Assembly (NCBI RefSeq): GCF_014873495.1
Contig: NZ_JADBGF010000001.1
Coordinates: forward strand, 310,001-374,000
From: Streptomyces stelliscabiei
Lineage (GTDB): Bacteria > Actinomycetota > Actinomycetes > Streptomycetales > Streptomycetaceae
Reading direction: 5' to 3'
Length of the DNA stretch: 64,000 bases
Each line of letters opens with the position of its first letter. Within the stretch, counting starts at the first letter, position 1. Both the position numbers and the translations under genes were made by a program. Under the pieces are notes generated by a model. The model made no database searches, was not told the DNA's origin, and worked only from the letters and a program-made list of their open reading frames with translations. Positions 59,525 to 64,000 of this stretch are shown piece after piece.

Positions 59525-60946
59525 GTGAACCATGATCTCCACAGTGACCTGCGTTGCGATACCAGCCCCGGCCTTCGCCGCGATCTGTACGCCGTCGCCG
59601 GCGCCGCACTACTCGTCCTGACGGCCGCGCTCGTCGGTGTCACCATCAAGCGGTCGAAGGACATCCTCCACGTCGGCTGGCCGCCCTTGTACGCCAACTG
59701 GCTTCCCCACGTCGGCCCCGGCACCCCGGCAGCGCTCACCGTCGCAGTGGTCGTCGTGGCGTACGGCCCCACCGTCGCCGCACGCCTGCCCTGGCGCAGC
59801 CTGCTGCTCGCCTCCTGGGCCACCGCCACGGCGTGGACGTTCTCCCTCGCTCTCATCGACGGCTGGCACCGGGGCGTCGCCCGGCGGCTGACCACCCGGT
59901 ACGAGTACCTCCAGGTCATCGACCGCTTCCACGACATCCCCGCGACCCTGCGGGACTTCACGAACCACATCCTGCTCGACTCTCCCGACCACTGGCCCCC
60001 GCACGTCGCCGGACATCCCCCGGGCGCCACCCTCACCTTCGTCCTCCTGGACCGGATCGGGCTGGGCGGAGGCGCCTGGGCCGGGGTATGGGCCATCACC
60101 GTCGGGGCCACCACGGCGGTCGCCATCCTCGTCACCGCGAGGAGCCTGGCCGATGAGTCCCTGGCCCGCCGGGCGGCGCCCTTCCTGGCACTCGCGCCCG
60201 CCGCCGTGTGGATGGGGACGTCGGCCGATGGCTACTTCGCGGCCGTCGCCGCGTGGTTCGTAGCCCTCGTCGCACTCGCGGCCACGGCAAGGACGGCACG
60301 CCGCTCGTGCACCGCCGCGTTCGGCGCGGGCCTGCTGTTCGGCCTGATCTGCTACCTCTCGTACGGGCTCACGCTGTTCGCGGTGATCGGGGCGGGGGTG
60401 CTGGTCCTCGGGCGAAGGAGGCTCAGGGCACTGCCCTTCCTGTTCGCGGGAACCGCCGTCGTACCGCTGGCCTTCACACTCGTGGGCTTCGACTGGTGGG
60501 AGGCGTACCACCTGCTCGTCGAACGCTACTACCAGGGAGCGGGCGGGTTCAGGCCCTACGGCTACTGGGTGTGGGCGAACCTCGCCTGCACCGTGCTGGT
60601 GGTGGGCCCGGCCACGGTGGCGGGGCTGCGGCGGATCGCCGCCGTACTCGTCCGGGAGCGCGAGCGGCTCTGGCCGGTCCGGGCACACGCACGATCCTTG
60701 CCCGTCGACACGACGCTCCGCCACACTCCCGAAGTCCGCCTGGCCCTGCTGGTACTCCTCGCTCTTGCCGCACTCCTCGTCGCCGACCTGTCGGGTATGA
60801 GCAAGGCGGAGACCGAACGGATCTGGCTGCCCTTCGCCGTGTGGCTACTCGCGGCGGGCGCCCTGCTGCCCCGGCCCCGCGCCTGGCTGGCCGCCCAGGC
60901 CGCACTCGCGCTGCTCCTCAACCACCTGCTGCTCACCGGCTGGTGA
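59525..60946 (+). CDS. Polytopic membrane protein, probable GT-C-type glycosyltransferase-like protein
   Basis: 473 residues, about eleven helices. A large loop after helix 3 (IDRFHDIPATLRDFTNHILL, DSPDHWPPHVAGHPPGATLT) has the His/Asp-rich character of GT-C mannosyltransferase-like proteins. Later helices include FLALAPAAVWMGTSADGYFA and FGLICYLSYGLTLFAVIGAG. The SADGYF motif is conserved-looking. The GTG start lies seven bases after TAACGT, which suggests a leaderless transcript. Within a region rich in sugar genes it may transfer a sugar from a polyprenyl phosphate; this is inference. Confidence 0.7.
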   Translation: MNHDLHSDLRCDTSPGLRRDLYAVAGAALLVLTAALVGVTIKRSKDILHVGWPPLYANWLPHVGPGTPAALTVAVVVVAYGPTVAARLPWRSLLLASWATATAWTFSLALIDGWHRGVARRLTTRYEYLQVIDRFHDIPATLRDFTNHILLDSPDHWPPHVAGHPPGATLTFVLLDRIGLGGGAWAGVWAITVGATTAVAILVTARSLADESLARRAAPFLALAPAAVWMGTSADGYFAAVAAWFVALVALAATARTARRSCTAAFGAGLLFGLICYLSYGLTLFAVIGAGVLVLGRRRLRALPFLFAGTAVVPLAFTLVGFDWWEAYHLLVERYYQGAGGFRPYGYWVWANLACTVLVVGPATVAGLRRIAAVLVRERERLWPVRAHARSLPVDTTLRHTPEVRLALLVLLALAALLVADLSGMSKAETERIWLPFAVWLLAAGALLPRPRAWLAAQAALALLLNHLLLTGW

Positions 60947-61062
60947 AGGTCCGGACCGGCACGCAGGCCACGGTCCACCGGGCGGACGCCGCTTCGAGAA
61001 GCGCGCACGCACCGGTTTGCCAGTCCCGTGGGCCGGGCAGGCAGCCGGCCGGACCGTCGGCC

Positions 61063-62691
61063 TCAGACGGCCGGGTCCGGACGAAACGTCACGAGGAACG
61101 TCTCCAGGGCTTGGCGATTGGCGGCCTTGTCCCAGTTGGCGGACGGCGTCGTCCAGCGCAGTGAGAAACTGCGGTGTCCGCCGAGGAGGAAACCCCGCCC
61201 GAAGGTGCGGCCCCGTCGGCCGTCGGTGTCCGAGAACCACTCCATGTCGGCGGCCTCGTACCCCTGGTACGTCGTTGCCTCGATCGCGCCGATCCGCCGG
61301 AAGCCCGCCTGCCGGCGCAGCGCGGGCTCAACGTCGTCGCGCCAGACCGCGACCGGGTCCGAACCGGCCCGCGTGCTGTACGTCACCGCGAGTGTGCGCG
61401 GGTCGCCGTCCGACCCGAACGTGACCCGGTACGCCGCATCGCCCTGCTTCCGGGTGGTCAGCCGCTTCCAGCCGTCGGGCAGGGCCACGGAGAACCCCTC
61501 GGGCGCACGGTACACCTGGTACCCCGCCGGGAGCGCGTCGACGGACACGGCGGGAGGGGACGGAGCGGCGGTGGCCGTCGGAGCCGGGGAGGAAGGGGTG
61601 CCCGAGGACGCGTCGGACGGGCGGGGGGTCGCGTCGACCGGCTCGCCGGCGTCCTCGGCCGCGGGTGCCGTGGACACCGGCGGCCGGGTCTGCGCGCCCC
61701 CGCCCGCAGTCTCCTCGGTGTGGGGCGGCTGTTGGGTCACAGCCAGGGCTGCGACCGCCACCGTGACCACGGCCAGCGCCGTCCCTGCGACCATGGCACG
61801 TCCGCTCCGCCGTGGCCCGAGGCGCCGGGCCGCGGCACAGGCTCGCCGCAGCCGGGAAGCCGCCACGACGGCTTGCGGATCCTGCTCCAGCACGCGGTTC
61901 AGGCTCTGGCGCACCGTGGTCCGCGTCGGCCGCTCCCAGGAGTCCTTGCGCAGCAGACCCTGGACGGTGGCTGCGAGCGGGCCCGCCCGCAGCATGCTCC
62001 CGAGCGGCGGCCGGGCCGCGCCACGCGGGGTGCTCGCCGGCCAGTCCGGGTCCGGGTACGGCGGCCTTCCCTCGAGCATCGTGTACAGGATGGCGCCCAG
62101 CGCCCACAGGTCGGCCGCCGGACCGATGCGCTCGTCCCGGGCCTGCTCGGGAGAGGCGTACGACGGTGCCGCCAGCCTGGGCACGAGGGTCGCCCCCGCC
62201 AGTCCGAAGCCGGTGACGACCAAGTGGCCTTGCACCCGGAGGAACACCTGCCCCGGGCTGAGTTCGCCGTGCGTGATGCCCTCGCCGTGCGCGGCCTCCA
62301 GCACGTCGAGCAACTGCAGTGCGACTGCGGCCGCCATGGTCGGGTCGAACGGACCCTCCTGATCGACGAGCTGACCGAGCGGCAGCCCGTCGACCCACTC
62401 GGTGACGGTCCACAAGGAACCGGCCCCCGTCAGCGCGTCGAGGACCGTGGCCACCCGGCCAGGGCTGACCCGCGCCATCGTCTCCGACATACGCATCACC
62501 CGGTCCGCGGCCTGCACCGCCTCCTCCTCGCCCAGGTGGGCGGGGAGACCGATCCGGGTGACCAGGCACGGACGCCCCTCTTGTACGTCCTCACCATGCC
62601 AGCTGACCCGGTTGGTCTCACGGTGCACGATGTCGATGAGCCGGTACCTTCCGGCAATCAACTCGTGCGGGGACACATGCGCCTTGACCAT
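61063..62691 (-). CDS. Membrane-bound protein-kinase-like protein, probable pseudokinase
   Basis: 542 residues from an ATG behind GAAGGA. Residues 10-260 have the Ser/Thr kinase fold (LIAGRYRLIDIVHRETNRVS, LWTVTEWVDGLPLGQLVDQE, YASPEQARDERIGPAADLWA, LGAILYTMLEGRPPYP). Key catalytic residues are changed. The HRD loop reads THGELSPGQVFL, the DFG motif reads VTGFGLAG, and the VAIK Lys region reads PCLVTRIG. It is therefore likely inactive. One helix (MVAGTALAVVTVAVAALAVT) and a Pro/Thr-rich linker lead to a C-terminal domain (YQVYRAPEGFSVALPDGWKR ...) of the kind attached to such proteins. It may act as a sensor or scaffold. Confidence 0.85.
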   Translation of the reverse strand: MVKAHVSPHELIAGRYRLIDIVHRETNRVSWHGEDVQEGRPCLVTRIGLPAHLGEEEAVQAADRVMRMSETMARVSPGRVATVLDALTGAGSLWTVTEWVDGLPLGQLVDQEGPFDPTMAAAVALQLLDVLEAAHGEGITHGELSPGQVFLRVQGHLVVTGFGLAGATLVPRLAAPSYASPEQARDERIGPAADLWALGAILYTMLEGRPPYPDPDWPASTPRGAARPPLGSMLRAGPLAATVQGLLRKDSWERPTRTTVRQSLNRVLEQDPQAVVAASRLRRACAAARRLGPRRSGRAMVAGTALAVVTVAVAALAVTQQPPHTEETAGGGAQTRPPVSTAPAAEDAGEPVDATPRPSDASSGTPSSPAPTATAAPSPPAVSVDALPAGYQVYRAPEGFSVALPDGWKRLTTRKQGDAAYRVTFGSDGDPRTLAVTYSTRAGSDPVAVWRDDVEPALRRQAGFRRIGAIEATTYQGYEAADMEWFSDTDGRRGRTFGRGFLLGGHRSFSLRWTTPSANWDKAANRQALETFLVTFRPDPAV

Positions 62692-63172
62692 GGTCGTCCT
62701 TCGCTGAGACACCGGTTTCCTTCCTTTCCCGGAAGTACGGGGGACGCGTCGGGATCCGTTCAACTGGCCGCGACTCCGGCGTGATTCCTGTCTTTCATTC
62801 AAAGGCGTTCGACCATATGTACAAGGGAAAGGACGTCCCCACAGCTGTCCGGCCGTTCAACCAGCGGTGAACACGGCGGGTCGCGCGGTCCTGCGAAGGT
62901 GAAAGCGCGGTCTCGGAGTGAGCTTCGCCCGAAACGCGGAAGATATGGACTGAGGTCAGATGGGTTTTTGATGAGAGTTCATGCTCCAGTCGCACATGGT
63001 TACGCGCCTGGGGCCTGGCGCTGTCTGCCGCTGGTGATGAAACGCAGGTGGGCTCGGTGCCCTTGCTGGGCAAGGTCGGGATGCGTGCCTCCGGCGGTCA
63101 TGCAAGATCGCGATGCCGGGTGCCGCACGTGTAAGGCCATCTCTCGAGGCGCGTGTGTCGAAAGCCCCTTGA
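62692..63172. other. Intergenic stretch, no supported gene
   Basis: 480 bp between co-directional genes; somewhat lower GC near 62935-62990. Probably promoter DNA of the kinase-like gene. No domain-bearing frame or strong hairpin was recognised. Confidence 0.45.
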
Positions 63173-64000
63173 TCACGCTCGGGAGCCGGTGCGTTGACGT
63201 GTGCGCCTGTAGCGCCGGATCAGCAGTGCCGCGAGGAGCAGAGTCCCGAAGAGCACAGCGATCACGGCCGGACCAGCAGCGTCCAGGGTGCCGGCAACGG
63301 CTCGCTGGGCAGTGGCCGCCGTGTCGATGACGAGGTCGTTGGTGGTGGGGTCGCGCAGGGCGCGGATCTCGTACCAGCCGTAGTAGGCGACGTAGGCGCC
63401 GACCAGGAGGATCAGGCCGCCCCCGAGTCGGGGGGCGATCGCGCCGAGGCGGCGCAGGCGGGTGACGGCGGTGGTGCGGGTGAGGGCGACGGTCAGGGAG
63501 GCTACGCCGACGATCAGGCCCATCCCTGCGGCGTAGGCAGCGAAGAGGAGGATGCCTTCCACGGTGGAGCCGCTGCGGAAGGCGGAGACGACGATGGCGA
63601 GGAACGGGGCGATGGTGCAGCCGAGGGAGGCGGTGGCATACGCCGTACCGAACAGTGCCATCGAGGGCACGGAGCGCGTGATGGTGGGGGCACGGCGGAG
63701 TTTCGGGGCGAAGGTGGACAGTTGGCGGCCTGCGAGGAGCCATGCTCCGGCCGTGACGATGAGCAGGCCGAGGACGATGGTGAACCAGGGCAGGTGCTGC
63801 TGGATCTGGCCGGCGACGGGCTGGATGACGAGTCCGAAGACGCCGAAGAAGGTGGCGAAGCCGGCGGTCATCGCGGCGGTGGCGGCGAGCGCCCGGCCGA
63901 CGGCGACGGTACGGCTGGGGCTGTCGTCGCCGAGGACGAGCAGGGAGAGGTAGGCGGGGAGCAGGGCGAAGCCGCACGGGTTGACGGCGGCGAGCATCCC
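63173..64000 (-). CDS. CcdA/DsbD-type cytochrome c biogenesis membrane protein, 5' end outside window
   Basis: At least 275 residues, with the start beyond the window. MLAAVNPCGFALLPAYLSLL carries the first conserved Cys (NPC) and AYATASLGCTIAPFLAIVVS the second (LGCT). These form the thiol pair that moves reducing equivalents across the membrane in CcdA proteins. Seven or so helices follow the family layout. The C-terminus adds a loop of about 50 residues (EIRALRDPTTNDLVIDTAAT) and an extra helix (VIAVLFGTLLLAALLIRRYR), longer than minimal CcdA. A thioredoxin-like partner may lie just outside. Confidence 0.9.
   Translation of the reverse strand, partial: GMLAAVNPCGFALLPAYLSLLVLGDDSPSRTVAVGRALAATAAMTAGFATFFGVFGLVIQPVAGQIQQHLPWFTIVLGLLIVTAGAWLLAGRQLSTFAPKLRRAPTITRSVPSMALFGTAYATASLGCTIAPFLAIVVSAFRSGSTVEGILLFAAYAAGMGLIVGVASLTVALTRTTAVTRLRRLGAIAPRLGGGLILLVGAYVAYYGWYEIRALRDPTTNDLVIDTAATAQRAVAGTLDAAGPAVIAVLFGTLLLAALLIRRYRRTRQRTGSRA

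Overview
The window is high-GC actinobacterial DNA. GTG and TTG starts, GTGA/ATGA gene overlaps, Rv1733c-like, TerD, PucR, DUF1996 and SpoIIE-type phosphatase genes all point to a Streptomyces chromosome. The many decayed genes and insertion sequences suggest an accessory (arm-like) region. No rRNA, tRNA or CRISPR array was seen.

Layout. 1-1123: an SPFH/stomatin gene (cut by the window edge) with its NfeD partner. 1626-2773: a coupled cluster of small membrane proteins, followed by decayed two-helix membrane genes (3153-3709) and an RHS fragment. 4206-9114: an ion-homeostasis block with NhaA, a PucR-type regulator, a STAS protein and a CPA1 antiporter. 9210-10954: a GNAT protein, an Rv1733c-like membrane protein and another small membrane protein. 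11101-13165: flotillin plus NfeD. 13395-14400: a decayed TrkA/RCK gene and a decayed nhaA. 14418-19065: a second PucR regulator and an AGCS symporter gene cut in two by an IS3-family element. 19330-19977: hydrolase and CBS-domain remnants. 20007-28256: YqiJ-like protein, YqiK-like flotillin, a 1634-residue AAA ATPase and a small membrane protein, all on the minus strand. 28514-30245: remnants of a PucR gene and an integrase around a TerD gene. 30309-32429: DUF2182 and DUF1326. 32681-33595: a decaying second copy of the 1.6-2.6 kb cluster. 34077-43203: STAS, DUF4142, MarR, SpoIIE phosphatase, F420-type oxidoreductase, secreted beta-propeller and CopC-CopD genes. 43825-62691: a glycan/redox cluster with a two-component system, split by a 5.3 kb transposon, followed by DUF1996, GT-C-like and pseudokinase genes. 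63173-64000: CcdA, cut by the window edge.

The most interesting signal is a repeated 5' leader. Six copies of an almost invariant core (GTGCCGGGAAGTCTGGTCGG plus flanks) sit 27-49 nt upstream of start codons. They precede nhaA, a CPA1 antiporter, two STAS-domain genes, a decayed nhaA and a small membrane-protein operon. The core is followed by a hairpin whose sequence changes while pairing is kept, and in most copies it is also preceded by one. This looks like a structured cis-regulatory RNA linked to cation/pH homeostasis and anti-sigma signalling. I do not recognise it as a known family, but I could not search.

Other main observations are as follows. A 5.3 kb ISAs1-type transposon (48165-53487) has matching 19-bp ends and a perfect 10-bp target duplication; it carries an EamA transporter and has itself been hit by IS1380- and IS5-family elements. 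The IS3 insertion into the AGCS gene can be reversed on paper to give one 530-codon frame. A shared palindrome TGCCGG-N3-CCGGCA lies upstream of a PucR gene, its decayed paralogue and the Rv1733c-like gene. Three SPFH/NfeD-type modules lie within 28 kb.
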